Positions 31,221 through 40,256 of a stretch of DNA of 64,000 bases are shown here, piece after piece (the first letter of the stretch is position 1; each line of letters begins with the position of its first letter). The notes below the pieces were generated by a model. That model ran no database searches. It saw nothing but the letters and a program-made list of their open reading frames with translations, and was not told where the DNA came from. Source of the stretch: Robertkochia marina (GTDB lineage: Bacteria; Bacteroidota; Bacteroidia; Flavobacteriales; Flavobacteriaceae); NCBI RefSeq assembly GCF_004799345.1, contig NZ_SSMC01000002.1, positions 868,001-932,000 of the forward strand, given 5' to 3'. The translations under genes were made by a program, and so were the position numbers.

Positions 31221-32789
31221 TTATATTAAAGGTAACTTTATAAAAAAGGTACTTCCTTTATCTTTTTCACTTTCGGCATAAACTTCGCCCTGGTGGTCAT
31301 CCACAATACTTTTTACATAGGCCAGACCCAGCCCGTGTCCTTTAATATTATGGATATTACCGGTAGACTCCCGGTAGAATTTTTCAAAGATTCGTTTTAA
31401 TACCGCCTTACTCATTCCTGCTCCCTTATCTGAGATACGCACTACGATGTTGTTTTTTACATTTTCGGTGTGCACCTCGATCTCAGGACGCACAGGAGAG
31501 TATTTATTCGCATTATCGAGTACATTCACCAGAATATTGGTCAGGTGAAATTCATTACCGAGAATTTCTTTCCTGTCGGCATCGAGATTCAGTTTGATCT
31601 GCCCTCCCCTGTTCTCTACGATCAGTTCTACATGGGCCACTGCCTCTTCGATAAGGTCGTGAAGGTCTACTTTGTCCTTACTGATATCGAGCTGATTTTT
31701 TTCAAGCTTCGATATTCTCAGCACATTTTCAACCTGGGCGTGCATCCGTTTATTTTCATCCCTGATCATTTGCAGGTACCTTTTCACCTTAGAAGGGTCA
31801 TCCAGGGTTTTTGGGTTCTTAATTGCATCTAACGCCAGGTTAATGGTCGCAATAGGCGTTTTAAACTCATGCGTCATATTATTAATGAAATCCGTTTTTA
31901 TCTCAGAGATCTGCTTTTGACGAATCAGTTGATACAGGGCACTGGAATAGGCCACTATGATGATCAGGGTAAACACCACAGAAAGCATGGCCATACCCAG
32001 GATGGAAGATATCAGGAAGGTTTTCTTTTCAGGAAACCCGATGAGGAGGTTGTAATCACTTGCTCCTTCACTATCTCTAAAGACCGGAGTCTTGTAGGAA
32101 GAGCTTCTTAATCCTTTGAACCCATCTGTTTTAACCCGTGTAGGCAGGCCGCGGCTATAGATACCAAACTCATAATCGAGATCGATACCGTGGTTGCGCA
32201 TTTCCTGCTGTAATAACAGGTCTATATCTTTTACTTTTACCCTGGAATGAATAGGAAGCCTTTTACCACGCTCCCTGAAAATATCTTCCATGGCTATTCG
32301 CTCGATACGAGGTAGGTTGCCTATTTTTTCTATATACTCCATAGGGCTCAACACCTTGCCATCAATGCCCATTTCTTCCCGAACCACTTCTGCAGTTCTC
32401 CTGGATGTGAAATTTCTAACGGTCAGCGAATCATTGCTGTTTTCAATGAACGAAGGCGGAATCTGGTAATCTTCTTCCAGAATTCCATGCCTGTATATAA
32501 AGGTTTCATTATTACGATCATCCGGAATGATCACCATGAACTCTTTAAAATTACTTACCTGAGACAGGTCGAGGCTGTCATATAATCTGAGGTAGTATCC
32601 ATAAGTCTCCCGGAATTCCTTTTCTTCTATCTTGGTGGAGACCTCCTGGAGCACCTGTGAGATCGTATTCGAAAATTGTTCCTCCTTATCTTCTACCGCC
32701 ATCTTGATCCAGTACCCTTGTACGAAGATTATACCGATCAAAGACAGGCTCATCAGGACCACCAGAAGGACAAATAAGCGTCTACTCAT
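31221..32789 (-). CDS. rprX: Sensor histidine kinase (RprX-like)
   Basis: A 522-residue membrane sensor kinase. Helices at about 5-28 and 258-284 enclose a periplasmic sensor region of some 230 residues. The HisKA H-box is NNMTHEFKTPIATI with phospho-acceptor His307. The ATPase domain shows the N box (NVLDNANKYS), G1 (ISDKGAGM), F box (FEKFYRE) and G2 (GHGLGLAYVKSI). It is co-transcribed with the OmpR-type regulator 6 bp downstream. A perfect TAATTTTG element ends 5 nt before its ATG, so the mRNA may be leaderless. The signal sensed is unknown. Confidence 0.93.
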   Translation of the reverse strand: MSRRLFVLLVVLMSLSLIGIIFVQGYWIKMAVEDKEEQFSNTISQVLQEVSTKIEEKEFRETYGYYLRLYDSLDLSQVSNFKEFMVIIPDDRNNETFIYRHGILEEDYQIPPSFIENSNDSLTVRNFTSRRTAEVVREEMGIDGKVLSPMEYIEKIGNLPRIERIAMEDIFRERGKRLPIHSRVKVKDIDLLLQQEMRNHGIDLDYEFGIYSRGLPTRVKTDGFKGLRSSSYKTPVFRDSEGASDYNLLIGFPEKKTFLISSILGMAMLSVVFTLIIIVAYSSALYQLIRQKQISEIKTDFINNMTHEFKTPIATINLALDAIKNPKTLDDPSKVKRYLQMIRDENKRMHAQVENVLRISKLEKNQLDISKDKVDLHDLIEEAVAHVELIVENRGGQIKLNLDADRKEILGNEFHLTNILVNVLDNANKYSPVRPEIEVHTENVKNNIVVRISDKGAGMSKAVLKRIFEKFYRESTGNIHNIKGHGLGLAYVKSIVDDHQGEVYAESEKDKGSTFFIKLPLI

Positions 32790-32794
32790 TGCAT

Positions 32795-32802
32795 CAAAAT
32801 TA
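32795..32802 (-). promoter_or_regulatory. -7 element immediately before the histidine kinase start
   Basis: TAATTTTG on the minus strand is followed by ATGCA and then the kinase ATG (32789). A TTA lies 21 nt upstream at the -33 position. TTAAC direct repeats (32822-32857) cover that -33 region. Confidence 0.6.
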
Positions 32803-32872
32803 AGTGTTTGGAATCACCCTTGTTAACGTTTTAACCTAAGGTTAACAAAAATGTTAAAATTTTTGAGGTTTT

Positions 32873-33451
32873 TCAATTTTTAACATAAAGTTGGTGGATT
32901 TTTTCCACTATTCTCAATGTTTCATCCAAATCAATGTTTTCTACCACGATATCAGCCAGAGGAATTTTCTTCTCTTCCGGCCATTGATTGTCCATTCTTT
33001 GTAGTACTTCTTCCCGTTTTACACGGTCTCTTTGCACTACTCTTGATATTCGCATTTCTTTAGGGGCTGTTACCATGATCACGGCATCACAATTCTTGTG
33101 TCCGCCATGCTCAAAAAGAATAGCGGCTTCGTAGATCACGTAAGGAGCATGCTTTCGGGAAAGCCATTCTTTAAACCTGGCCGCTACAGCCGGATGAATA
33201 ACGGCGTTCAGCTGCCTGAGTTTCTCAGGGTCGCTGAACACTACAGAAGCTATATAGGGTCGGTTTGGCTTTCCGTCTTCATAGGCTGAGGGGCCAAACA
33301 GATCTTTTACCGCTTTGATCACTGCCTCATCTTCCTCCAGGAGTTTTCTGCCTTCCAGATCGGCTATAAAAACAGGCACGCCAAGATCTGCAAACATCTT
33401 AGCCACTGTTGACTTTCCACTACCTATACCCCCTGTAAGACCTATGATCAT
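32873..33451 (-). CDS. coaE: Dephospho-CoA kinase
   Basis: Final enzyme of coenzyme A synthesis, phosphorylating the 3'-hydroxyl of dephospho-CoA with ATP. The 192 residues begin MIIGLTGGIGSGKST, a P-loop at 7-15, followed by the family's VPVFIADLEGRKLL and later VIHPAVAARFKEWL and RVVQRD. Length is as usual. The start overlaps the stop of the YbbR gene by 4 bp, suggesting translational coupling in the GT2-YbbR-CoaE transcript. Confidence 0.95.
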   Translation of the reverse strand: MIIGLTGGIGSGKSTVAKMFADLGVPVFIADLEGRKLLEEDEAVIKAVKDLFGPSAYEDGKPNRPYIASVVFSDPEKLRQLNAVIHPAVAARFKEWLSRKHAPYVIYEAAILFEHGGHKNCDAVIMVTAPKEMRISRVVQRDRVKREEVLQRMDNQWPEEKKIPLADIVVENIDLDETLRIVEKIHQLYVKN

Positions 33452-34398
33452 GATCGCTTTAATAAATATTCAACTTTGGTATCGAGCAAGGTCACCGATT
33501 TTACAAACGATGGTTTTTCTTCTACCCTGGGCAGCAAAAAGGCAGGGTTTTTCGAAATTTCATTATAGTCGCAACTAATCCTGAATCCTGAAGGAACCAC
33601 CCGCTTCAAATCATCAATATCAGCCTTACACAATATTCTTATGTTTGCCGGAAAGGTTTTTACCGACACCCCCTCGGGTACATTTTCAACCACCAGGGGC
33701 ACTTCAAGGATCTTCTCTGAATATCGGGCTACCTTGCCGGAGATCACCACCGACTCCCGGCTCAGTTGCAATCCGTTTAACGAATCCGGTATCACAACCT
33801 GTACCTCTTTCTCAAAATCATCTTTAAGATTTCTAAGCACAAGGGAAGCTGTGGTAAGACTGTCAATTTTTCGAACAAGGTCTTCGGGGCCTCTTACTTC
33901 AATACTATCAGGTATAATCTTCAAAGGTTCACTAAACTCATGATCTTCCTGGAACCCTATGGTTAGATTCGGACTTACCTTGATCTTTCTAAAAGTATTC
34001 TCTCCCAGGGTAAGCCACAAAGTATCTTTAAATACCCTGCGCACTTCAAGGCCTTCCATCTGATCTTTCATACTATTTTCCATCTCTGCCCTGGTAATAA
34101 AAAAACGCTGACTTCCTTCGTTAAAAGAAGCTACATCCAATGACAATGACTCCCTGAATATTTTATAATTGAGCAACCGATACCCGCTGGCATACACACT
34201 GGCGTCCAGATAGGAATCAGGGTCTCCAAGCAACAGCTTTTCTTCCGGTACATTCTCATAGGCCAGCTGCATTCTGATATCAGACACGTAGCTGCCGGAA
34301 AGGGTGATCATTAGCCAGATAATAAATGAGACCAACAAAAATCCCAGAAAGGCCAAGGCCTTAGGTTTAATGAATCGCTTTTTTATGTTTTGCACCAT
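33448..34398 (-). CDS. YbbR-like domain protein
   Basis: A 316-residue protein with one N-terminal membrane helix (about 14-34, LAFLGFLLVSFIIWLMITL) and an extracytoplasmic part with YbbR-like repeats. Segments such as VRGPEDLVRKIDSL and VPLVVENVPEGVSVK are typical of YbbR domains. In Firmicutes YbbR (CdaR) regulates the diadenylate cyclase CdaA; no cyclase gene is adjacent here, so that role is not established. The gene lies between the glycosyltransferase and coaE, with 7-bp and 4-bp-overlap junctions. Confidence 0.85.
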   Translation of the reverse strand: MVQNIKKRFIKPKALAFLGFLLVSFIIWLMITLSGSYVSDIRMQLAYENVPEEKLLLGDPDSYLDASVYASGYRLLNYKIFRESLSLDVASFNEGSQRFFITRAEMENSMKDQMEGLEVRRVFKDTLWLTLGENTFRKIKVSPNLTIGFQEDHEFSEPLKIIPDSIEVRGPEDLVRKIDSLTTASLVLRNLKDDFEKEVQVVIPDSLNGLQLSRESVVISGKVARYSEKILEVPLVVENVPEGVSVKTFPANIRILCKADIDDLKRVVPSGFRISCDYNEISKNPAFLLPRVEEKPSFVKSVTLLDTKVEYLLKRS

Positions 34399-34405
34399 AT
34401 TCTGT

Positions 34406-35407
34406 TTAATTAAAGAATAAGCCCGGGAAGGTCTTTTCCGGATCCTTTCGCATTAAATTAATTAAAAAATGAGAGTAGGCAAAAGCGAGTCCATATCCTG
34501 TAAACTGCAGCGACACTGCAATAACGCTCATAAAGCCTACACGCAGTGATCTTTCAGCCAATGATGCTCCCAGAAACACCAGAACAAAATACACAGCGTA
34601 CCCATAAAGCCAATAGGGCCAGCCCCATAAAGCCAGGAGTACAGCCATCAACAAACCTGCTATAAAAAAGGTAGGGAACCAGTAGGTGATCTTTTTGGTA
34701 TGGGGGTGCCAGGAATTAAGTATCGGGCGTGTTTTTCCAAACTTTTTCACCTGATTGTAGAAACTCTTCCAGGAGATCCTTCTTTTATGATATACATAGG
34801 CCCCTGAGATTAACCGGGTAGTAAACCCGGCCTTCCAGATCCGGATGGTAAGATCAGGATCTTCTCCCGGATGTATGATACCGAAGCCCCCGGTAGCCTC
34901 AAAGGCTTTTTTAGAGATGCCCATATTAAAACTACGGGGTTGAAACTTATCCACCGCTTTTTTACCGCCCCGAATACCTCCTGTTGTCAAAAAAGAGGTC
35001 ATGGTAAAGTTAATTGCTTTTTGAAGGTCAGTGAACGAAGGGTGTGCTGCATCCGGACCCCCAAAGCAATCGGTATATTCCCCTTGAAGTTCCCGATGAA
35101 CGGTCTCCATGTAGGAAGCCGGAAGTAAACAATCGGAGTCAAGGATAATGAAATAATTACCCCCGGCTCTTTTCATTCCATAATTTCTGGAATCACCGGG
35201 TCCGGTGTTTGGTTTTTTATAATAGGAAATATTAAGAAGGTCAGAGAAACCTGTTATGACGGCCTCCGAATCAAGGGTTGAACCGTCTTCTACGATCACC
35301 ACTTCAAATGGGATCTCACCTTCAAGGGCGGTCATGCTTTCCAGCAGCTCTTTTATTTCCTGTGGCCGGTTATACACAGGAACGACAAACGAATAAGACA
35401 GATCCAT
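34406..35407 (-). CDS. Family 2 glycosyltransferase with C-terminal membrane helices
   Basis: A 333-residue GT2 (GT-A fold) enzyme. The nucleotide-sugar site is seen in SFVVPVYNRPQEIKELLES and VIVEDGST, the metal-binding DxD-type motif in LDSDC (near 93-97) and a later PGEDPDL motif (ED) near 182-186. Two or three hydrophobic segments at 235-300 anchor it to the membrane. Sugar donor and acceptor are unknown; cell-envelope glycan synthesis is likely. It is the first gene of the GT2-YbbR-CoaE transcript. Confidence 0.9.
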   Translation of the reverse strand: MDLSYSFVVPVYNRPQEIKELLESMTALEGEIPFEVVIVEDGSTLDSEAVITGFSDLLNISYYKKPNTGPGDSRNYGMKRAGGNYFIILDSDCLLPASYMETVHRELQGEYTDCFGGPDAAHPSFTDLQKAINFTMTSFLTTGGIRGGKKAVDKFQPRSFNMGISKKAFEATGGFGIIHPGEDPDLTIRIWKAGFTTRLISGAYVYHKRRISWKSFYNQVKKFGKTRPILNSWHPHTKKITYWFPTFFIAGLLMAVLLALWGWPYWLYGYAVYFVLVFLGASLAERSLRVGFMSVIAVSLQFTGYGLAFAYSHFLINLMRKDPEKTFPGLFFN

Positions 35408-35473
35408 AGTCTCAGAAAGATCGAAAGGTTATTTTCTTTTAACAGCGTTCTGTAAAAGTAGCTATTATCCCAT

Positions 35474-35500
35474 AAAAAAAGCCACCTGTATCCAGGTGGC
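35474..35500 (-). terminator. Terminator after fabI
   Basis: GCCACCTG, loop TATC and CAGGTGGC form a perfect 8-bp stem (35481-35500) followed on the minus strand by seven Ts. It lies 22 bp after the fabI stop. Confidence 0.88.
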
Positions 35501-35521
35501 CTTATATAATGAGTTATTCTT

Positions 35522-36334
35522 TTATTGAATGAACTTATCCATCACCTCATTACTTACTCCGGTGTTTGAGAAACCTCCGTCGTGGAAAAGGTTTTGCATG
35601 GTTACCTTTTTAGTAAGGTCAGAGAATAAACTCACCGTATAATCGGCACAGTCATCGGCGGTAGCATTACCCAGGGGCGACATTTGCTCTGCATAGGCAA
35701 TAAATCCGTCAAATCCTTTAACACCCTGGCCTGCAGTAGTTGGGGTGGGCGACTGTGAAATGGTATTTACTCTTACTTTTTTATCCTTACCGAAGAAATA
35801 TCCAAAACTTCTCGCGATAGATTCCAAATAGGCTTTATTATCGGCCATATCATTGTAGTCAGGAAACGTACGCTGAGCCGCCATATAAGTCAGGGCTACG
35901 ATACTCCCCCATTCATTCATGGCATCTTTTTGATACAATGTCTGGCAAACTTTGTGAAAAGAAAGCGCCGAAACATCCCAACCTTTTTCAGTAAATCCAT
36001 AATTCTGATCCGTATAGGCACGACCTTTTCGAACGTTTACAGACATTCCGATAGAATGCAGAACAAAATCGATCTTACCGCCAAGGATCTCCATAGACTT
36101 CTCTACAAGGTTTTCAAGGTCTTCCATATTGGTTGCATCAGCAGGAATGATCTCTGAACCGGTTTGTTCAGCCAGGCTCTTGATCTGTCCCATTCTCATA
36201 GCGATAGGTGCATTGGTAAGCACGAACTCTGCCCCTTCTTCATGTGCTCTAACAGCGGTTTTCCAGGCAATCGAATTTTCATCAAGAGCACCAAAGATGA
36301 TCCCTTTCTTTCCTTTTAATAAGTTGTATGACAT
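35522..36334 (-). CDS. fabI: Enoyl-ACP reductase
   Basis: NADH-dependent enoyl-ACP reductase of the FabI type, which completes each elongation cycle in type II fatty-acid synthesis. The 270 residues show the modified Rossmann start (GKKGIIFGALDENSIAW) and the catalytic Tyr160-X6-Lys167 within PDYNDMADNKAY, with Tyr150 in ALTYMAAQ. SQSPTPTTAG near residue 200 is the substrate-binding loop region. The gene is monocistronic, with a perfect -7 element about 40 bp upstream and a strong terminator downstream. Confidence 0.95.
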   Translation of the reverse strand: MSYNLLKGKKGIIFGALDENSIAWKTAVRAHEEGAEFVLTNAPIAMRMGQIKSLAEQTGSEIIPADATNMEDLENLVEKSMEILGGKIDFVLHSIGMSVNVRKGRAYTDQNYGFTEKGWDVSALSFHKVCQTLYQKDAMNEWGSIVALTYMAAQRTFPDYNDMADNKAYLESIARSFGYFFGKDKKVRVNTISQSPTPTTAGQGVKGFDGFIAYAEQMSPLGNATADDCADYTVSLFSDLTKKVTMQNLFHDGGFSNTGVSNEVMDKFIQ

Positions 36335-36373
36335 TTGCTTTTAAAATTTAATTATCAGTTGAGTATTGCGGCT

Positions 36374-36381
36374 CAAAAATA
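36374..36381 (-). promoter_or_regulatory. -7 promoter element for fabI
   Basis: TATTTTTG on the minus strand matches TAnnTTTG exactly and ends 39 nt before the fabI ATG. A convincing -33 TTG was not found. Confidence 0.5.
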
Positions 36382-36442
36382 TTGAAATTATTCTGAAAAC
36401 ATTGCGGTATTCTTAAAATGCAGGCCCGGCAAGGCTATTTTT

Positions 36443-38104
36443 TCATTTATGAGCCGTAAGTAACTCCCTTGCATGAGCCAGGGCAGAATCAGTAAGTTGC
36501 TTCCCGCCCAGCATCTCTGCCAGCTCGTTTATTCGTTCTGTATCTTCAAGAACCCTGATATCAGAATAGGTCTTGCCGTCTTTTTCGGTTTTATATACCT
36601 TGTATTGCCGGTTGCCTTTGGCAGCCACCTGGGGTAAATGCGTAATGGTAAACACCTGCATGCCCTGGCTCATTTGCTGCATGATCGCTGCCATCTTATT
36701 AGACACCTCACCTGAGACCCCTGTATCGATCTCATCAAACATGATGGTAGGCAGGGCCATATACTGGGCCAGCATGGCTTTTATAACCAGCATGATTCGC
36801 GACAATTCTCCTCCTGAAGCCACTTTTCGAAGTTCATTAAAGCTTCCTCCTGTATTGGCAGAGAACAAAAACAGTAAGTCATCCTTCCCGTTCACTCCGA
36901 ATTCACCGGTGGGGGTAAGCTCTATGCTGAAACGGGCATTAGGCATACCAAGGGGAGCCAACGCTTTTTCCAGATCTTCCTTCAATTGAGGGATCACCTT
37001 TAACCGATTTGCCCTGATTCGATCGGCGAGTTCATTTAAAGCCCCGGTCTTCTCCCTGATCAATTCCTCCTGTTCCGAAATGCGCTCATCAATACCTTCT
37101 GCAGAGATCACCTTGTTCTCAAGCTCTTCCTGAATGCTCAACAGCTCTTCTATTTCCATTACCCCATGCTTTTTTTGAAGGGCATAGATCTGCTGGAGCT
37201 TTGTATTGGTTTCTTCCAGTTGAGCAGGGTCTGCTTCTATATCAGCTTCCAGGTCTCTTAATTCATTACCGGCGTCGTCCAGTTCGATAAAAACAGATTC
37301 TATTCTTTTAGCCAACTCCTGATATACTTCCCCAAAACCGGAGAGCTTTTTCAGGGTGTTCTTAAGATCGGTCACCAGGGTGTTCACCCCCATTTGCTCA
37401 TCTTCCAGGATCTGGAGTCCGTACCCCAATTGCTCCTTGATCAACTCCACATTGTTAAGCTTTTCGTAGGTTTCTTCAAGCTCTTCAAGCATTCCGGGCT
37501 GCAGCCTTGCTTCCTGCAATTCTTTCAGCAGAAATTGGTTGTAATCATATTCTTTTACCGCTTCCTGCTTATGTGAGACCATCTCTCTGAGATCTTTCTC
37601 CAGGCGCCTCAGTTCCTTGAGTTCCTTCCCATAGGTTGCCAACGAGGAAACGTTCTGAGCTACGGCATCAATAAACCTGAATTGAAAATCATTCTCTGTA
37701 AGCTTCAGGGTTTGATGCTGTGAATGAATATCTACCAGTTGCTCTCCAAGGGCCGATAACACCCCTAAAGTAACAGGGGTATCATTAATGAAGGCTCTGG
37801 ACTTCCCGCTGGGAAGTATTTCTCGGCGAATAATGGTTTGATCTTCATAGTCCAGGTCTTCGGCCTCGAAAAACGACTGAAGCCCATAGCGTTTAATATT
37901 AAACACTGCTTCAAGCACACATTTTTCTGAAGGGTCCCGTAAACTGTTCAGATCGGCTCTTTTTCCGAGTATCAGAGAGAGCCCGCCCAGAAGGATGGAT
38001 TTCCCGGCTCCGGTTTCTCCGGTAATAGTGGTAAACCCCTGATCAAATTGCACTTGCATTTGGTCGATCAGGGCGTAATTCTTGATGTTGAGAGATGCTA
38101 ACAA
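36443..38104 (-). CDS. recN: DNA repair protein RecN
   Basis: SMC-like ATPase that acts in double-strand break repair. Walker A is GETGAGKS and Walker B PTIMFDEIDTGVSG, with long coiled-coil segments between. The longest frame starts with TTG at 38125, but that codon lies inside a perfect -7 element (TATATTTG, 38130 to 38123). I therefore set the start at the next TTG (38104), giving MLASLNIKNYALID, which matches the usual RecN N-terminus and a 553-residue protein. The start is therefore a rare TTG codon in either case. It lies downstream of porD but has its own promoter. Confidence 0.93.
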   Translation of the reverse strand: MLASLNIKNYALIDQMQVQFDQGFTTITGETGAGKSILLGGLSLILGKRADLNSLRDPSEKCVLEAVFNIKRYGLQSFFEAEDLDYEDQTIIRREILPSGKSRAFINDTPVTLGVLSALGEQLVDIHSQHQTLKLTENDFQFRFIDAVAQNVSSLATYGKELKELRRLEKDLREMVSHKQEAVKEYDYNQFLLKELQEARLQPGMLEELEETYEKLNNVELIKEQLGYGLQILEDEQMGVNTLVTDLKNTLKKLSGFGEVYQELAKRIESVFIELDDAGNELRDLEADIEADPAQLEETNTKLQQIYALQKKHGVMEIEELLSIQEELENKVISAEGIDERISEQEELIREKTGALNELADRIRANRLKVIPQLKEDLEKALAPLGMPNARFSIELTPTGEFGVNGKDDLLFLFSANTGGSFNELRKVASGGELSRIMLVIKAMLAQYMALPTIMFDEIDTGVSGEVSNKMAAIMQQMSQGMQVFTITHLPQVAAKGNRQYKVYKTEKDGKTYSDIRVLEDTERINELAEMLGGKQLTDSALAHARELLTAHK

Positions 38105-38122
38105 CGTTTGAGGTTTTAACCC

Positions 38123-38130
38123 CAAATATA
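38123..38130 (-). promoter_or_regulatory. -7 promoter element for recN
   Basis: TATATTTG on the minus strand matches the consensus exactly, 18 nt before the TTG start chosen for recN. A TTT lies about 18 nt upstream at the -33 position. Confidence 0.55.
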
Positions 38131-38161
38131 AAGGTATTTTACTGCTTAAAAAACGGGGTGT

Positions 38162-39049
38162 CTAGTTAATTCTTGACCAGGTTTCACTATAGAGCGGCGC
38201 CACTCTTGACAAGATACTTACCAGATCATTGGTATCCGTTTGCGGACCTCCACTGAAAATACTGGCAATCTCTTCTGATTTGGCATCAAAAAAGGTCTGC
38301 AGCACAAACGAGTTTGGACGATTCTGGTTGAGGCGCTCAAAAAGATTCATAGAAGCGGCCATGGATTTTTTAGCAAGGAGTTGATTATCGGCCAGGTTAT
38401 CCATACCCAGACGATGATAATTATACAACGCAAGGCGGTACTCTCTGAAGGTATTAGAGAGTAAGTTATCTACCAGTTCCCAGCGAGTCCGGTTTCCATC
38501 GGTTTGCTGCCACCCCAGGTAACCACTCCCCTGAGCCAATCCAACTATATTCTGAGCCTGTTTAAAGAACGGCGTTCCTCCTTCTCTGGAAAAAGTATCT
38601 GCATCGATACCAAGAATGATATAGACATAATACGTGATCACCGCAGAGAGGTTGGAGTCAAACACGTTTGGGTTAAAGAACAACGGCTGAAACTCTACGT
38701 AATTAAAATTAAATTGTTTGTCCTGGTGGTTAAATACGGGAGATTGATAGTTACTGTTATAAACAGGTCGGTTGGATTGTATTTGTATCGTTCCTGTAAA
38801 GCTGCTGTTCTCAAAATCAGTGATCGTAAGCAGCATGCTGCATTCTATTCTTTTCTCCGGATCTACCTGCCGGCCGGTCCACCGGGTTTTATTCACAAAA
38901 TCATTGAGGGAACGCTCAAGGGTTCTGAAGATCTGTTGATTGGTTTGCTCAACCTGATCAGAATTAACGATCACCGTGCAGTTCAGTTCTTGTCCGAAAA
39001 CAAAAACGCTCATAAGCAAGCTGAGACACAGACTAATTTTCTTTAACAT
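38162..39049 (-). CDS. porD: Type IX secretion-associated protein PorD (DUF4835)
   Basis: A secreted protein of the DUF4835/PorD family, whose Porphyromonas member is needed for type IX secretion. The start is set at ATG 39049 (MLKKISLCLSLLMSVFVFGQ), which gives a clean signal peptide cleaved before QELN; a start at 39070 would extend the overlap with coaBC. Family stretches visible are ELNCTVIVNSDQVEQTNQQI, FQPLFFNPNVFDSNL and GMDNLADN. The product is about 295 residues. It follows coaBC with overlapping ends in the bamD-rpoZ-coaBC-porD transcript, linking T9SS to outer-membrane assembly genes. Confidence 0.9.
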   Translation of the reverse strand: MLKKISLCLSLLMSVFVFGQELNCTVIVNSDQVEQTNQQIFRTLERSLNDFVNKTRWTGRQVDPEKRIECSMLLTITDFENSSFTGTIQIQSNRPVYNSNYQSPVFNHQDKQFNFNYVEFQPLFFNPNVFDSNLSAVITYYVYIILGIDADTFSREGGTPFFKQAQNIVGLAQGSGYLGWQQTDGNRTRWELVDNLLSNTFREYRLALYNYHRLGMDNLADNQLLAKKSMAASMNLFERLNQNRPNSFVLQTFFDAKSEEIASIFSGGPQTDTNDLVSILSRVAPLYSETWSRIN

Positions 39050-40253
39050 CAAAACGAAGAAGGATTTCATTAAAAATATCCGCTGCCACCTCGGTTTTGG
39101 ATTTAAGGGAAAAAGATACTTCCTCCCCTTGCTTGTCTATAAATGTAATTTTATTTGTCGGTTTTCCAAAACCGGCACCTTCATCTCTGAGGGAATTCAA
39201 CACAATAGCATCCAGGTTCTTTTTAGAAAGTTTCTTCCTGGCATTCTCCAGCTCGTTATTCGTTTCCAGGGCAAATCCCACCAGGAACTGATTTTTCTTT
39301 TGTTCTCCCAGCGAAGCGAGGATATCTCTGGTAGGCTCCAGGTTGATAGTCATGGCTGCGGTATGCTTCTTGATCTTTTCTCCGGCAACCTGTGCAGGCC
39401 GGTAATCAGCCACTGCAGCAGCCAGAATAGCTATATCTGCATCGCTATAATACTCATGAACTGCTTCATACATGTCCTGGGCCGTAACCACAGGAACAAG
39501 ACTGATTTGAGCATTAGAAACTTTTAAATGAGTGGGACCGGAAACCAGGATCACCTCAGCACCCAGATCGGCTGCCCTCAAGGCGAGTTCGAAGCCCATT
39601 TTACCCGAAGAGTGATTCCCTATAAAGCGAACGGGATCTATGGGTTCATGAGTAGGCCCTGCGGTAATAAGCACCTTTTTTCCATACAAAGGGGCCTTCT
39701 CTTTTAAGACCTTATCAACAAAGTCAACAATATCATCAGGTTCGGCCATACGGCCTTCGCCTACCAATCCGCTGGCTAATTCGCCATGTGCAGCCGGAAT
39801 AACAACATTGCCAAATTGAGTAAGTTTCTCGAGAGACGTCCTGGTAGATGGGTGCTTATACATATCCAGATCCATAGCCGGGGCTACAAACACAGGACAT
39901 TTGGCAGAAAGGTAGGTGGCCAGCAAAAGGTTATCACAAACTCCGTTGGCCATTTTAGAAAGGGTATTGGCGGTTGCAGGTGCCACCACCATAAGGTGGG
40001 CCCACAACCCTAACTCTACGTGATTATTCCAAACATCATTTTCATCCTCTTCATTGGTAAACGATGAAAGCACAGGATGCTTAGACAATGTAGAAAGCGT
40101 TAAAGGGGTAACGAAGTCTTTAGCACTCTCGGTCATTACCACTTTAACGCTTGCTCCGGCCTTGATAAAACTTCTTACCAACAGGGCCGATTTATATGCG
40201 GCAATGCCACCTGATATGCCAAGCAGAACATTTTTGCCGCTTAAGATAGACAT
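39033..40253 (-). CDS. coaBC: Bifunctional phosphopantothenoylcysteine decarboxylase/synthetase
   Basis: Two-domain coenzyme A enzyme (Dfp). The N-terminal CoaC flavoprotein domain (1-185) has GISGGIAAYKS, the catalytic-histidine region NNHVELGLWAHLMVVAPATA and the PAMDLDMY motif. The C-terminal CoaB domain (186-406) has LITAGPTHEPIDPVRFIGNHSS and KIKKHTAAMTINLEPTRDIL. It makes 4'-phosphopantetheine from phosphopantothenate and cysteine. The gene is 3 bp after rpoZ, as in many flavobacteria. Length is normal. Confidence 0.95.
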   Translation of the reverse strand: MSILSGKNVLLGISGGIAAYKSALLVRSFIKAGASVKVVMTESAKDFVTPLTLSTLSKHPVLSSFTNEEDENDVWNNHVELGLWAHLMVVAPATANTLSKMANGVCDNLLLATYLSAKCPVFVAPAMDLDMYKHPSTRTSLEKLTQFGNVVIPAAHGELASGLVGEGRMAEPDDIVDFVDKVLKEKAPLYGKKVLITAGPTHEPIDPVRFIGNHSSGKMGFELALRAADLGAEVILVSGPTHLKVSNAQISLVPVVTAQDMYEAVHEYYSDADIAILAAAVADYRPAQVAGEKIKKHTAAMTINLEPTRDILASLGEQKKNQFLVGFALETNNELENARKKLSKKNLDAIVLNSLRDEGAGFGKPTNKITFIDKQGEEVSFSLKSKTEVAADIFNEILLRFDVKEN

Positions 40254-40256
40254 AAC

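Noticed and set aside
38504-39527. Long plus-strand frames of 180 and 183 codons opposite porD and coaBC
   Set aside because: They are antisense shadows of two well-supported genes and encode no recognisable domain.
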